Source of the DNA: Amborella trichopoda
Taxonomy: Eukaryota; Streptophyta; Magnoliopsida; Amborellales; Amborellaceae
Direction: 5' to 3'
DNA length: 64,000 bases
Assembly (NCBI RefSeq): GCF_000471905.2
Contig: NW_006499705.1
Location: forward strand, 3,162,101 to 3,226,100
Of this stretch, positions 21,601 through 28,668 are shown piece by piece. The stretch's first letter is position 1; each line of letters starts with the position of its first letter. A model generated the notes under the pieces. That model saw only the letters and a list, made by a program, of their open reading frames with translations, was not told the DNA's origin and did not search any database. Made by a program: the position numbers and the translations under genes.

Positions 21601-22978
21601 TGCGTGTATGTGTATGCTATGCACATATTTAGTATCATATATATGCATGTAATAATGAAGATGCAACATAATAAGACCTATAGGGTACAAAACCTGTTTA
21701 ACCATCTCAAAAAGAATAAATACATCAGGATAAAAACTGTAATCGAGGAAAAATTCATCAAATAAAGGAATGAATAATGCTATTTAATCAAGTCAAAACT
21801 TCTCCAGATCTCACCTATAATTAAACAAAGAACAGGAGTTATATGCAAAAGGAATGCATTGTACACCCCCCTAAAGGTATGAAGTTAAATAATGCAGTTT
21901 ATAAATAGAACAAAAACTATCAATAAGACACCAGTAAAAGGTAATTTTAAGCCAAGCACAAACAAGCAAACGAGAAGGCCTTCTTCTTTTTTTCTTTTGA
22001 TAGACATTAGACAGTTCTTCTTTTAATCCTAAAAAAGAATGCCTTACAATTTAAAGTTTTCACAGCAAAGCAAACAATATAAAAGGAGTAGATCACCATA
22101 AATATTTACTTTGGATGGAATAAGGTAAGCATGCTAACGCATGGGTGAATGTACATCTATATGCAATGTATTTCAAAGTATCATCTCTAAACTATCCACC
22201 TGCCCAGGTTTCTTATGTTCTTTACAAGTAATAGCTAAGGTACCCACCTCGACTTTATAATCACAATGTCACAGGTTGGGCAGTCTGTCCAGAAGAATCC
22301 TAATATGTGATCTGATCTACATCTGTGATTAAATGTTGAACCTGTTCCTTGATTTCTGAACTCAATCTCGTTATTTGATCTTTGGATTGCAATAATATTC
22401 CCATCAAGGGAGTACCGGATGGACAAAACAGGTCCTTCACTGACAGAATCTGAAGATGGAGCATCGCAAGATGCGTAACGACTAACTTGCCATGAAAATA
22501 CCTGCAAGCAAGATCAATTGGAACCATTGATCTCATTGCTTGGGAAACAAGACACTGGTAAAGCAAACCATAATCCAATAGACCATGTAAAACACAAAGA
22601 TCAGTGGTTCATCATCATGCTTTAAATCATGGATGGTGATGGAGAGTGAGTGGGACCACCAAAATATGACATGAACCCAAGGATCTCAAGGTCCACATTG
22701 GTGATTACCCAATGAATTATGGTTTTCTTTGTAGCCCATTGAATAAAAATGTAATAACATATGTCCCATAAACATGTTTAGTGTTCATGTGTAGATAGAT
22801 TACGTCTTACCTGATCAGTTGTTGGGGAGATGAGTAACTTATTCCCATCATCATAAAAAAAACCTCTAGCTCCAGGAATGCTGCATCTTAAAGGTGGGTA
22901 TTGAATATAAACATGGGATAGAGCACCTGATCCACCCAGGCCAATCCTTGGCTGAGAACTTGATGGTTTTCCAAACAT
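623..22978 (-). CDS. RMC1: RMC1/Mic1-family protein (regulator of MON1-CCZ1), exons 1-7, 3' part beyond window
   Basis: Host gene, minus strand, 399 codons seen in seven exons: 22811-22978, 22248-22501, 5041-5194, 3837-3946, 3611-3698, 1098-1445, 623-697. All six introns are GT-AG and the reading frame carries through every junction (intron phases 0,2,0,2,0,0). The protein matches the N-terminal beta-propeller-like half of the RMC1/C18orf8 (Mic1) family; recognisable blocks are [37 protein letters not shown] and [20 protein letters not shown]. In animals this protein binds MON1-CCZ1, the exchange factor for Rab7, and acts on late endosome/lysosome traffic; the plant role is inferred from the family. 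The C-terminal Mic1 domain should lie left of position 1. Start chosen at the ATG at 22978 because MFGKPSSSQ begins the conserved plant N-terminus. Intron 2 is ~17 kb and full of mobile DNA. No stop or frameshift was seen in any exon, so the gene looks functional. Confidence 0.93.
1098..1445 (-). CDS. RMC1: RMC1 exon 6 (codons 259-374)
   Basis: Acceptor TTGTAG, then [20 protein letters not shown], followed by [20 protein letters not shown] and [12 protein letters not shown]; ends LWRICLDLE at a GAG|GTGAGT donor. 348 bases, phase 0 on both sides. The stretch between the proline-rich block and [16 protein letters not shown] is the variable loop seen in plant members. Confidence 0.93.
1849..1947. 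repeat. 50-bp tandem duplication
   Basis: Two copies of a unit starting GATGAAAACAGCTTAGTCAA begin at 1849 and 1899 and differ by a few bases and one indel. Confidence 0.85.
2218..2246. repeat. Poly-C tract
   Basis: Runs of C broken by TT and A. Low-complexity sequence within intron 5; G-rich on the transcribed strand of the RMC1 gene. Confidence 0.9.
2500..3030 (+). pseudogene. PPR-protein pseudogene fragment in RMC1 intron 5
   Basis: Plus-strand frames read [13 protein letters not shown], then after a stop [20 protein letters not shown] and GKIIRDD, then MAALLST and, in another frame, [13 protein letters not shown]. This is the helix-turn-helix signature of plant pentatricopeptide repeat proteins (xxFVHNSLxxMYS, followed by NTMVxGYAQNxxPEEAFxLF), which bind organellar RNA. 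The fragment has in-frame stops and shifts and no start, and runs opposite to the host gene. It is most simply a retroposed or transduplicated dead copy. Confidence 0.6.
3611..3698 (-). CDS. RMC1: RMC1 exon 5 (codons 229-258)
   Basis: Acceptor GGATAG, then [20 protein letters not shown] and FYRDAVVHQ, ending CAG|GTATAT. 88 bases; the first base completes the isoleucine codon of exon 4. The intron between exons 4 and 5 is only 138 bases. Confidence 0.91.
3837..3946 (-). CDS. RMC1: RMC1 exon 4 (codons 193-229)
   Basis: Acceptor AATTTCAG, then [20 protein letters not shown] and the block [13 protein letters not shown]. Donor is ACGAT|GTATGA, leaving two bases of an isoleucine codon. Too short for ordinary ORF calling; placed by homology to RMC1 and splice phase. 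Confidence 0.9.
3947..5040 (-). other. RMC1: RMC1 intron 3 (1.1 kb)
   Basis: Bounded by GTATGC and TTTCAG. Contains a short (AT)n run (about 3953-3969) and poly-A/T tracts; a TG/CA-rich stretch lies at 4970-5005. No gene or mobile element recognised. Confidence 0.8.
5041..5194 (-). CDS. RMC1: RMC1 exon 3 (codons 141-192)
   Basis: Acceptor AATGCCAG at 5195-5196. The first base completes the serine codon begun in exon 2, giving [19 protein letters not shown] and then [20 protein letters not shown]. Ends TTTCAG|GTATGC. That the phase fits across a ~17-kb intron is strong evidence that the two exons belong together. Confidence 0.92.
5281..5671. mobile_element. MULE-type MITE, copy 2
   Basis: Left end GGTGTGGTTTGCATAAAGCT, right end TATAGGAAAGTTTTCC, with the family core CATCTTGAGGCCGAGATGAT near 5548. 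Flanks ATTTAAAAA and AATATAAAA are a poor 9-bp match (6/9), so the target duplication is only suggestive. Reverse orientation relative to copy 1. Confidence 0.7.
5935..6174. mobile_element. hAT-like MITE, GGCTGG/GGCC-rich subfamily
   Basis: Terminal inverted repeats: TACGGCTGGTAATGGTCCGG on the left, TAAGGTTGGCAACAGGCCGG read inward from the right. Flanks CACAAGAA and TACAAAAA form a 6/8 target duplication. Interior is GC-rich (GGCCCGA, GGGCCAG) and non-coding. Confidence 0.65.
8184..8858 (+). pseudogene. RTE reverse transcriptase remnant (two open stretches)
   Basis: Stretch 8184-8510 covers the linker after the endonuclease and RT motif 0 ([13 protein letters not shown]). Stretch 8637-8858 covers RT motifs 1-3, including [12 protein letters not shown], where the usual AYD has become AYN. 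The two parts are separated by a stop and a shift. Later motifs continue beyond 8858 in other frames. RT would have copied element RNA at the nicked target; this copy cannot. Confidence 0.75.
9818..9842 (+). repeat. (GAT)n microsatellite, RTE 3' tail
   Basis: About eight GAT units directly after CAATTAGTTGGGAAAAGGAT, the usual plant RTE 3'-end sequence. Confidence 0.85.
10229..10570. mobile_element. hAT-like MITE, TAGGGCTG subfamily
   Basis: Terminal inverted repeats TAGGGCTGCCAATGGACCTG and TAGGGCTTCCAATAGGCCAG (read inward from the right). Flanked by CTTGCTTG and CCTGCTTG, a 7/8 match of an 8-bp hAT target duplication. Interior carries GGCCTAG/GGCCCA-rich ends around an AT-rich core. Confidence 0.8.
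10687..13017 (-). pseudogene. Viral ORF1 part: coat protein, zinc knuckle, protease (left copy)
   Basis: Reads leftwards from 13017. Domains: lysine/glutamate-rich region from [13 protein letters not shown] (13009), coat-protein core around 12.7-12.0 kb, basic arm, zinc knuckle [14 protein letters not shown] near 11.8 kb (CX2CX4HX4C), acidic stretch [12 protein letters not shown], coiled-coil segment, then aspartic protease with catalytic [10 protein letters not shown] near 11.09 kb. In viruses of this family the coat protein packages the genome and the protease cuts the polyprotein. Breaks: TGA at 12536-12538, TAG at 12461-12463, and an eighth T in the run 11365-11372 (seven in the other copy) that shifts the frame. 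The protease frame then runs open to a stop at 10687, just beyond viral homology. Confidence 0.85.
13022..13860 (+). pseudogene. Inverted viral block: ORF2 end, 21-bp array, upstream promoter region
   Basis: This block is an inverted copy of parts of 14946-15975. It reads in plus sense: ORF2 C-terminal part ([15 protein letters not shown] from 13051, through [16 protein letters not shown]), tandem array, then the region with TAGATGGTTTAAAAGAGAAG read in reverse. Relative to the right copy it has an added base after NPNSL that shifts ORF2 out of frame, and it lacks about 190 bases corresponding to 15055-15245, which include the TATA box. It interrupts ORF1 between the movement-protein part and the coat-protein part. 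Confidence 0.8.
13500..13686 (+). repeat. 21-bp tandem array (left, inverted copy)
   Basis: About nine units of GATGTGACCCAAAGCAAAGCT with CCC to CCT or TCT variants. Because 21 is a multiple of three, frames through it give seven-residue repeats (e.g. RSHQLCF or GHISFAL); these are artefacts of the period rather than a likely protein. Confidence 0.92.
13866..14405 (-). pseudogene. Viral movement protein, C-terminal remnant
   Basis: Minus-strand reading from 14405: [20 protein letters not shown], then a block with [12 protein letters not shown]. This resembles the end of caulimovirid 30K-type movement proteins, which line plasmodesmata to let particles pass between cells. The N-terminal half of the domain is absent: only about 60 bases separate the primer site from this segment, so a deletion has removed it. 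The frame stops at 13962, but recognisable continuation (a D/E-rich tail ending near 13866) follows in another frame. After 13866 the sequence jumps into the inverted block. Confidence 0.7.
14468..14481 (-). promoter_or_regulatory. tRNA-Met primer binding site of the pararetrovirus
   Basis: Minus strand TGGTATCAGAGCCA, complementary to the 3' end of plant initiator tRNA-Met, the usual primer for first-strand synthesis in caulimovirids. Lies in the leader, upstream of the movement-protein remnant. Confidence 0.92.
14774..14931 (-). repeat. 79-bp tandem duplication in viral leader
   Basis: Two near-identical units beginning AATAACAAACTGTTACAGAC (14774-14852 and 14853-14931), differing at about one base. 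Lies between the TATA box and the primer site, so it would be in the transcript leader. Confidence 0.92.
15091..15100 (-). promoter_or_regulatory. Viral TATA box
   Basis: Minus strand CTATAAATAG followed by GGGAGGAAGAG, about 610 bases upstream of the primer site and 200 bases downstream of the tandem array. It has the layout of a caulimovirid transcript promoter, and it points in the same direction as the RMC1 gene. Confidence 0.75.
15313..15480 (-). repeat. 21-bp tandem array upstream of viral promoter
   Basis: About eight units of TTTGCTTTRGGTCACATCAGC as read on the plus strand, the last ones shortened. Lies between the ORF2 stop and the TATA box, where enhancer repeats would be expected. 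Regulatory action is inference only. Confidence 0.9.
15527..16747 (-). CDS. Viral ORF2, protein of unknown function (about 406 aa)
   Basis: Starts [17 protein letters not shown] at 16747, the first ATG after RNase H, and ends at 15527. Residues 1-90 are Ser/Pro-rich ([20 protein letters not shown]). The next ~240 residues are rich in Trp/Tyr with blocks [36 protein letters not shown] and [16 protein letters not shown]. The tail has a charged helix ([20 protein letters not shown]) and a Pro/Thr-rich end. No catalytic motif, zinc site or membrane segment was recognised. A downstream second ORF of unknown function is known in florendoviruses; this matches in position. It is the only intact viral frame here. 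The frame is also open upstream into RNase H because of a one-base loss. Confidence 0.75.
   Translation of the reverse strand: MNKNNNTSTPEQRGKAPMETSLDIIPVNITRSPIRIEPALSPSSSAISYSPNINYPAYSSQPSASPPAPVFQTSTPKKPTLPSTTPYLETYFVADAIIESRHVNDNPNSVAKYYLCNNLCPSVGTKTREWYEMILLETESISLVHYNQKNLKIVAYSKLQIRKVLSFEDWGSDLSKAKRIYSPDFPNKYYRHADYIDAWHRILTLQNPYNSHTWFLQFKMPINTPFPNWLRNWFATWGSLTQILPEPLQLFQNRFIEFNGSDPNIDYHLYFIAMYQIPWIVKWNFVISSNNTNNFEYMSCLGKQIAIKRWDVFVYHNIEPDNIQLKRIPLAYGSHSYSNPNSLAEYITIMKKQNPRATKEELEKQLLKIFEEEAETASTPSTPEIEIPLDTPNPSGHGMSQKHTLY
16861..17717 (-). pseudogene. Viral reverse transcriptase / RNase H, 5' part in gap
   Basis: Begins at the gap edge with [20 protein letters not shown]; catalytic YIDDVLVF about 10 residues later. 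RNase H follows with the acidic residues in [23 protein letters not shown] and [11 protein letters not shown] copies the pregenomic RNA and RNase H removes it. Length from the RT motif to the RNase H end (~285 aa) is normal. At about 16861-16866 a single base appears missing in an A run: the family's usual C-terminal tail and stop continue in the neighbouring frame while this frame runs on into ORF2 (728 codons open from 17713). RT motifs before MPFG lie in the N gap. Confidence 0.85.
17718..18200. other. Assembly gap, 483 N
   Basis: Lies between the protease (right) and RT (left) of the minus-sense viral copy. Its length is close to what the missing RT N-terminal part would need, so the two sides probably belong to one copy. 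Confidence 0.95.
18201..18673 (-). pseudogene. Viral protease segment (minus-sense right copy)
   Basis: Minus-strand frames carry the segment before the protease, then the catalytic block ([10 protein letters not shown]) and a tail with [20 protein letters not shown] and [14 protein letters not shown]. It closely matches 10840-11310 with scattered substitutions. It starts abruptly at 18673, where the strand of homology flips. Runs into the N gap. Confidence 0.85.
18674..19936 (+). pseudogene. Inverted viral block: coat protein to protease start (plus sense)
   Basis: Plus-sense homologue of 12330-11065. Open from 18671 to 19845; coat-protein core, basic arm, zinc knuckle [14 protein letters not shown] near 19.15 kb (a Gly in the loop is Arg here), acidic stretch, coiled coil. 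A TGG codon of the left copy is TGA at 19843-19845, ending the frame just before the protease; the [10 protein letters not shown] block follows and homology stops at about 19936. The coiled-coil segment keeps its frame here, unlike the left copy. It meets the minus-sense copy tail to tail at 18673/18674. Confidence 0.85.
19937..20509. other. Intron 2 sequence, nothing recognised
   Basis: Non-viral sequence beginning GTGCACTGCTTTGATGCAAC. No coding similarity or inverted termini recognised. Confidence 0.5.
20510..20856. mobile_element. hAT-like MITE, GCGCCTAGG-rich subfamily
   Basis: Starts CAGTGTTTCAAAAAGCGCTA and, read inward from the right, CACTATTTTAAAAAGCAGAC. Flanks AGCAATCT and GGCGATCT form a 6/8 target duplication. 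Subterminal blocks are full of GCCTAGGCG-type palindromes; core is T-rich. Confidence 0.75.
21023..21400 (+). pseudogene. Ty1/copia reverse transcriptase / RNase H fragment
   Basis: Frames read [10 protein letters not shown], then [28 protein letters not shown], matching the copia RT thumb region (FxMKDLGxLRYFLGIEV...SQxKYxxDLL). Near 21320 CDNQTNHSN resembles the copia RNase H CDNQAAxxIA block. About 90 bases are tandemly duplicated (21093-21180 and 21186-21270). Stops and shifts throughout. Confidence 0.7.
22248..22501 (-). CDS. RMC1: RMC1 exon 2 (codons 57-141)
   Basis: Acceptor TTGCAG at 22502-22503, then VFSWQVSRY. Carries [20 protein letters not shown] and [18 protein letters not shown], the most conserved block of the family. 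Ends GAG|GTGGGT; 254 bases, leaving two bases of a codon that exon 3 completes 17 kb away. Confidence 0.93.
22502..22810 (-). other. RMC1: RMC1 intron 1 (309 bp)
   Basis: GTAAGA donor and TTGCAG acceptor; phase 0. No element recognised. Confidence 0.88.
22811..22978 (-). CDS. RMC1: RMC1 exon 1 (codons 1-56)
   Basis: Begins MFGKPSSSQ and contains [13 protein letters not shown] and [14 protein letters not shown]; ends at a CAG|GTAAGA donor at 22810/22809. Exactly 168 bases, phase 0. The frame stays open upstream of the ATG, but no upstream ATG is in frame nearby, so this start is preferred. Confidence 0.92.
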
Positions 22979-23212
22979 ATTATGACCCTCCACATGAGAC
23001 GAAACAAACAAATAAAACTACAAGTGTGGGCTCCAATTCCAAACGAACTACAAGAGCGAAGGAATTTGATAATCTTTAAATATTTCCTTTATATTGCAAC
23101 CGACTTTAAACCTTATACTTGAGCTGCATAAAAGGAAGCAATAAAGATCATAACCGTGTTTACTTGAATAAAGTAATTAAGAAGTATAAGGCTAGCCATA
23201 ACTCAAACATAC

Positions 23213-23314
23213 CGTATTCTGCATGCAAGCCTTCAGTGCAAGAAACTCCTTTGCACACATATCACGCTCAATCTGAGGAACCTTTTCAGCAATGCATTGG
23301 CCATATGCTCTTGC
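23213..23314 (-). CDS. Exon of a small CX9C protein, NDUFAF8-like
   Basis: Minus-strand exon, 34 codons, flanked by acceptor TTGTAG (23315-23316) and donor ACG|GTATGT (23212-23211). It reads ARAYGQCIAEKVPQIERDMC and then AKEFLALKACMQNT. The pattern YGQC followed by CAKEFLALKAC (CX9C) and the EF-AL-C spacing match the plant relatives of NDUFAF8 (C17orf89), a mitochondrial factor that helps assemble complex I. Family members are only 60-80 residues, so one short exon on each side would complete the gene. Those were not placed with confidence. A 3' exon would have to lie within about 235 bases, before the RMC1 start. It could instead be an alternative upstream exon of the RMC1 transcription unit, but the homology argues against that. 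Confidence 0.7.
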
Positions 23315-23990
23315 CTACAACAACGATGTTCATTTAAAATCATATTCATGAGAAAATCCATGCAGAAAATCACTGGTTTGGTGAAAACCAATTTTTATCC
23401 ATCAAATATTCAATTCCAGGTTCTTCCCACACCAACACACAAATCCACATGTATGTCAAATACAGATCTTTGCCTGTGCTTTAGCTTTTCCCCTTTTGTC
23501 AAATCACAAAAATGACCTTTTTATACTAATTATCACAGGTATGTATTCCGATATTTTTTACTTAATCATAGGTCGACAGTCTATTCATCTGGTGGAATGG
23601 GGATTGTAATTCTTTCTACTTCTCAAGGTGTAATGACAGAGGGAGAGAATCAAAAGGAAGGTATTGGAGAAGAGAATATATGTTATACATGGTGATCTCT
23701 CGAGCATATGAATGCTATCTGACACTTCGTTTATATGGAAAAAAAACAAAAAACAAAAAAAAGAAAAGAAAAAGGAAAGGCAAGTTGGCTAATACCAGTT
23801 ATCTAGAGTTCATCGATACTTAAAGGAGGTTATCAGCTATGTCAGAATAAAAAAAAAAAGATAAAAGGTTTTCTTCTTACTTCCTCTTTCTTCAATGTCT
23901 CGGTAAGTTACCATAATCTTTAACTTAGCTACAAAGCCCAATTTTTATTTGAGCTTGCTGGGCAACAAGGCCTGCTTGATGTTTGGGGGA
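23315..23990. other. Region upstream of CX9C exon, nothing placed
   Basis: Should hold the first exon and promoter of the NDUFAF8-like gene if it is intact, but no convincing ATG exon was found. Includes A-rich runs at 23739-23776. Confidence 0.4.
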
Positions 23991-24470
23991 CTTCTCACAG
24001 ATTGTATGGACAGAGTTTTGTGATCCTTTTTAGGTCCCATTACGATCAAGGATTCTACTATAATTAAGGCTAGTGCTAGTGCCCATATCTTTGGACAGCT
24101 CTGACCAACACCTCGTTGCAGCTGACTTTCTCAATGTCATTCGACGGGCATCCAGAAAGTCCAATCCCCTGGAGCCCAATAACATCATGGACGAGGTAGT
24201 ATTGTTAAGTGATTAAATTGGATGCTCCTATGCTAAACCTACAGAAAAGCTAATGATTCAACAGACTGGGTAGCCAAAGAAGGATTGGACATGTAGATTA
24301 TTACCACCTGTACACTTACTGCACACATCTGTTGATTTTGTCCCCCTCCAACCCAACCATCCCCCCCATCTCCTTCTCCTTCTGAGGCATTTCTCTGTTT
24401 GTATGCACTTTAAGTGCAACTTAATGTATGCCTTTCATTAATACAAAGCTATTGATTAAAAAAAGAACAT
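23990..24470 (+). mobile_element. Probable L1-type LINE 3' end
   Basis: Broken frames read ANDSTDWVAKEGLDM near 24250, resembling the end of the RNase H domain of plant L1 elements (REANxxADWLAKxGL), followed by a pyrimidine-rich 3' UTR, TTAATACAAAGC and an A-rich tail GATTAAAAAAAG near 24458-24468. Plus strand. The 5' limit is uncertain. Confidence 0.4.
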
Positions 24471-24475
24471 ATTTA

Positions 24476-25082
24476 ACTTGCCAACATACCAATTCAGCCA
24501 AACCCAATATATCAGTGTTTCCCGCAAATGTAATGGTTCAATTCCCAGCAAATTGAAATGGAAACCCATCAGATAAACTTTTCCCACATTTTCTTGGAAA
24601 CAACTAAGTTTATCATTGGAGATGCCTCGATGTGGTGGGGGATCCCCAACGAGAGCTTTATGAAATGAAACCTAGAAGACAAAAACATACAACCTTTGGC
24701 AGGGTAACTGCAACCCAAACTAATCTCGCCAGTGACTACCCTCCATATGAAAATTGATCTCTTGAAAAAGATTTGATAAAAAACGGTCCAAACCCAAATT
24801 AGGATAAAAAACTATTGTAATAAACTCAAAAGCACACAGAACAACATTGATTCCCATCTATTGGGTTTCAATGAAATGGGGATATCTATGCCTCTCTCCC
24901 ACCAAGCCACCCATAACTAGGGAATTCTTCCCAATAAAACATAAGATCATAAGAACGATCATAAGAACTCATCCACAAAGGCAAGATTCCATTCGACACT
25001 TTTCCATCATTGCATTGCACAATCTTTTATTCGGTCCCCCAAGAATAAATGAAGCCCCAATTATTTGCTTGGAATGCCTATT
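24476..25082. other. Intergenic, nothing recognised
   Basis: No coding similarity, inverted termini or tandem structure seen. Confidence 0.4.
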
Positions 25083-26868
25083 GTAATTCCGTTTTAATTT
25101 TAGTTTTCTTAAGTTATTAGGTAGTTGGATTACAAATATTTTAGTTAGAGTTTTTTCTTGGAGTTTTTTTTTCTATGCTTTCAAAAATATTACAAATATT
25201 CCGTTACAAATATTGCTTGGAGTTTTTTTTTTCTACGCTTTCAAAATTCTGAATACTGACAAATAGAACACAGAACTCTCTGTAGATACCCATGCAGGCC
25301 TATGGCTCAAAAGATGAGTTCTTGAGAAATGAAGTTGAGTTTTTCAATGGCGGTGGGAGGCCACCTTAAGATGAGAGAGAGACCTCTTAACTTTTTCTAT
25401 AGCAAGAGTGATGCCACAAACCTATCCCATATTTAGAAGTCTCCCCAATATTTAGAGCGCCACTTCATATTTTGGTGGAGATATTCCTCAAAACTCTAAT
25501 TTGTGGATTGAAGACACTCCCTACGTATTCTTTCCTATCTTGTGTGGCACAACACCATCAGAGTTCCCCAAAACCAAATTCGTAAACCATAGAAACCATT
25601 CTATAAACGAAGACAACCTCTCCAAACCCTTGGTATAATAGATTAAAAGTTACCCTAACCATATACCTACTCTCTGAAGCATCCAAACTTAAGTTTAAAA
25701 CCTAGATTTCCTTTTCAACCATCATTACATCTTGCTGGACAGTTAATTTATGATTTTATACCAAATTATTCCTACCTAAGACCCTAAATCAAACTCTAAT
25801 TGTTGACCTGATCATATCTAACCCTTCCCTATCACCATAACCTCAATCATATCCCTTCTGCATCTAGACCTTACATTTTGCAAATCCTATTTGAACTAGG
25901 AGACCTCGGTACCCTAAAACTCTGTTGTCCCAATTTCTTTAAGCCCACATCATATGTCACAATTGTGTAGGAGCCAGGCTGCTTGGTCCTACATCAGTTT
26001 TGGTATTATAGAAAGTTGTTGCTTGGGAGCTTACTTCGGGTTCAAGCATATCAAGCAAAATTGGTCGAACTTATGGCTCTCATCTCTCCAAAACACAAGG
26101 AGATGAGCTTATGTTGTAATTGGGAGACAAAATGAATGGCAGGCATTGATTCCTAACTACCTTAATTGGGAAGATAACCAGCATTCGACCATCAACAACC
26201 TATCTTCATGGAACTGGAAAAAACGCCGAGAATGGGGTTGCATAAAGAGCATATTCTTGTTTCTCCTCCTCTCCAACGTATGAGTGGACTAATTCAGTCC
26301 TATAGAGTCTACTAACTCAACTTCCAGTGTGACAAATACAATCAGTCCGAGAGATGGACATATTCAAGTATGCGGCAATAGGAGTGCTCTACACCCACAC
26401 CAGCCACTTCACGACATAGAGAGCTCTTTAAATGTAGCTGAATCCTTAACCGGTCCAAGTAAAAAGCTCATATCACTTTCGAGGGACATGACACGAAAGG
26501 AAGAGGCCCTGTCAGTGACCACACTAAAATGGGAAGCAACCCCATAAAGTGCTTGAGAGCTGGGTCATATTGCCTTTCATTGTCCAATCAAGGCTTTAAA
26601 CTTGGTGGATCATGCATGCAAGGACAAAGATAATCACATAAGAGATAATGAATCATTGGGCCCATGAAGCCCTTGTACTCCAACCTTAGTGTTTCTTCAG
26701 AAAGATGAGCCTGAGGATTACAAAAGGACTAACATCTTTTGACACAAGGCAAATATGAAGGAAAGATATACAACCTCATTATTTTTGGAGGAAGCCTAAA
26801 CAAAATTGCCTCCTCAAGAGCCAGTTAACAAGTAAATAAAGAGACACCCACAACCACATAAGGTTGCC

Positions 26869-27460
26869 TTGGTAAATGATATCACTCATGTTAACACATG
26901 GTGTCTTAAAGCATTTTGGATGAACCATTCACACTCAAGATCAGGTTTGGTGCATTTTACTCCCATGACCATTAGCCATATCACATTAGGACAGCCATGG
27001 TTGTTGAATAACAAGGTCAAGCATGATGGCGAGGCCAATACCTACTATTTCAAGGTCAATAATAAAAGCATTATCATTGAACCTTTGAGAGGGACAGAGA
27101 CTCCTTAGGAGACAAAGATAACCATGCTAGCCAATTCTTTGACTCTTAGATACTTTTTTGGAAGAAAGTCAAGACAACGTGGTATTTAAAGCGCTTGTTG
27201 AAACAGATGTCAAGCTTGACCAGCAGCAGGCCAAATATCCCTCAGGCTCAGAGGTCCAAAAGATTCTCTCAAACTTCTAAAATTTTGTCCTAGATGAGAT
27301 CCCTAACGAGTTGCCACCCATGACATATTCAACATGCCATAGATCATGTTCTTGGAGCTACTCTTCTCAACCTGCGTGCACACCATATGATTCCTACAAA
27401 GGATGCAAGCTTTTGTTGGCACATTGAAGAGCTAATGGCCAAAGGGTTCATTCGTTGAGC
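26869..27460 (+). pseudogene. Gypsy pol remnant (protease end and RT start)
   Basis: MTISHITLGQPWLLNNKVKH followed by DGEANTYYF matches the ILLGRPWxFDxxVxHDGxxNTYxF block after the gypsy protease. Near 27.3 kb DEIPNELPPM, and in other frames IEELMAKGFIR, match the conserved pre-RT segment. Stops and shifts throughout. Confidence 0.75.
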
Positions 27461-27785
27461 ACATGTAGATGTGTAGTACATGCCCTCCTCCAGCCCAATA
27501 AAGACAATATGTGACGTGAGCGCATAAACATTAATGATGGAAAACATAATCAAGTGGATGTGTTTGTCTTGATTCCTCAATCGACATACATTGATTTTTT
27601 GTCTTGAGTCCTCATAAGAGATAATATGTTTGTCAAATGAGGTACCATTCAAAGATTTGGATTTGACACCATCCAACCTTTTAGGAGCACTAAAGTAAAT
27701 AATTGGAGAAGACAACGGATAAAATGACGGACCCATTCAAGCTCATTTCAAACTCGAGGACGAGTTTTCTCCAACCACGGGAAAA

Positions 27786-28668
27786 TGATGCAAACCCCCT
27801 CCTGGTGGCACAATTCTCCACCGAATGTCCATTTGGGTGCTCCAAAGCTTAAATCGAAGATTTTTTCAAGATCTATAACGTTACCCCTCCGGATTTTTTA
27901 TAATTTAAATGTTTCAAGCTACAAATCGTGGTTGAAACTTTGCTGGACAAATTAGCGCTGAATTTTATTTTGCATAGTGTGTTAGGTTTCCTCCTTTTCA
28001 TTATTGAGTCCTAATTCCAATTGAGTTTTAATTTTAGTTTTCTTAATTTATTAGGTTCCAATCCTACTAGGATTAGAAACCTTTGAATCCTAATTCTAAT
28101 TGAGTTTTAATTTTAGTTTTCTTAAGTTATTAGGTTCCAATCCTAATAGGATTAGAAACCTTTGAGTCAGATATTTTCCTGGTCCTTAGAAGTTTGTTTC
28201 CTATGCTTTCAAAAGTCCAAGCATGGGAAAAATAGAACTTGGAAGAAGTTTGTTTCCTATGCTTTCAAGAGTCCAAGCATGGGAAAAATAGAAATGGGAA
28301 CCCTATAATTTCAATGCAGGACTATGGTTAAAATAATAATAATAATAATAATTCTTGAAAAATAAAATTTTAGATATCAATTGCGGAGAGAGGCGACCTT
28401 TAGATGAGAGAGAAAATTGTAGCTCGCTGGACTCTTAATTTACAGCAAGGTATTACTACCCTAAAACCCTTTAAAAACCAAATTATGGACCTGATCATAT
28501 CTAAACCCTTCCCTAACTCCTTACATTAAATCCTACCCTATGTAGACCTTACATTTTCCAATCCTACTTGAACTAGGAGATGTCGATATCTCCACTGCTC
28601 CCTCATGTTCTTTTAAAGCTCATCCATGTCACACTTGCGTAGGAGCCATGCCCCTTGATCCTACATCA
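27786..28668 (+). repeat. Gypsy right LTR (883 bp)
   Basis: TG...CA termini. Contains a 77-bp tandem duplication (two GTTTTAATTTTAGTTTTCTT units about 28024 and 28101) and a 53-bp duplication of GTTTGTTTCCTATGCTTTCA near 28190 and 28245, neither seen as such in the left LTR remnant. Confidence 0.75.

Larger units (their letters stand above)
5195..22247 (-). other. RMC1: RMC1 intron 2, ~17 kb, site of nested insertions
   Basis: Donor GAG|GTGGGT at 22247, acceptor AATGCCAG at 5195; phase 2. Contains, left to right: MULE MITE (5281), hAT MITE (5935), RTE LINE (7553), hAT MITE (10229), endogenous caulimovirid (10680-19936), hAT MITE (20510), copia fragment (21023). The stretches 6175-7552, 9843-10228, 19937-20509 and 21400-22247 show no recognisable element apart from a TG/CA-rich run near 21570-21620. 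Confidence 0.85.
25083..28668 (+). mobile_element. Ty3/gypsy LTR retrotransposon, decayed and internally deleted
   Basis: Right LTR 27786-28668 begins TGATGCAAACC and ends CCTACATCA. A 5'-truncated left LTR ends with the same CCTACATCA at 25996 and shares GTTTTAATTTTAGTTTTCTT and the GTAGGAGCCA block. A degraded tRNA-Met primer site (TGGTATTATAGA) follows at 26001. Internal remnants: a protease-region segment near 26.87-27.1 kb and an RT start near 27.3 kb; ACTCGAGGACGAGTTTTCTC just before the right LTR is typical of the end of gypsy pol. Most of pol is deleted. Confidence 0.8.
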
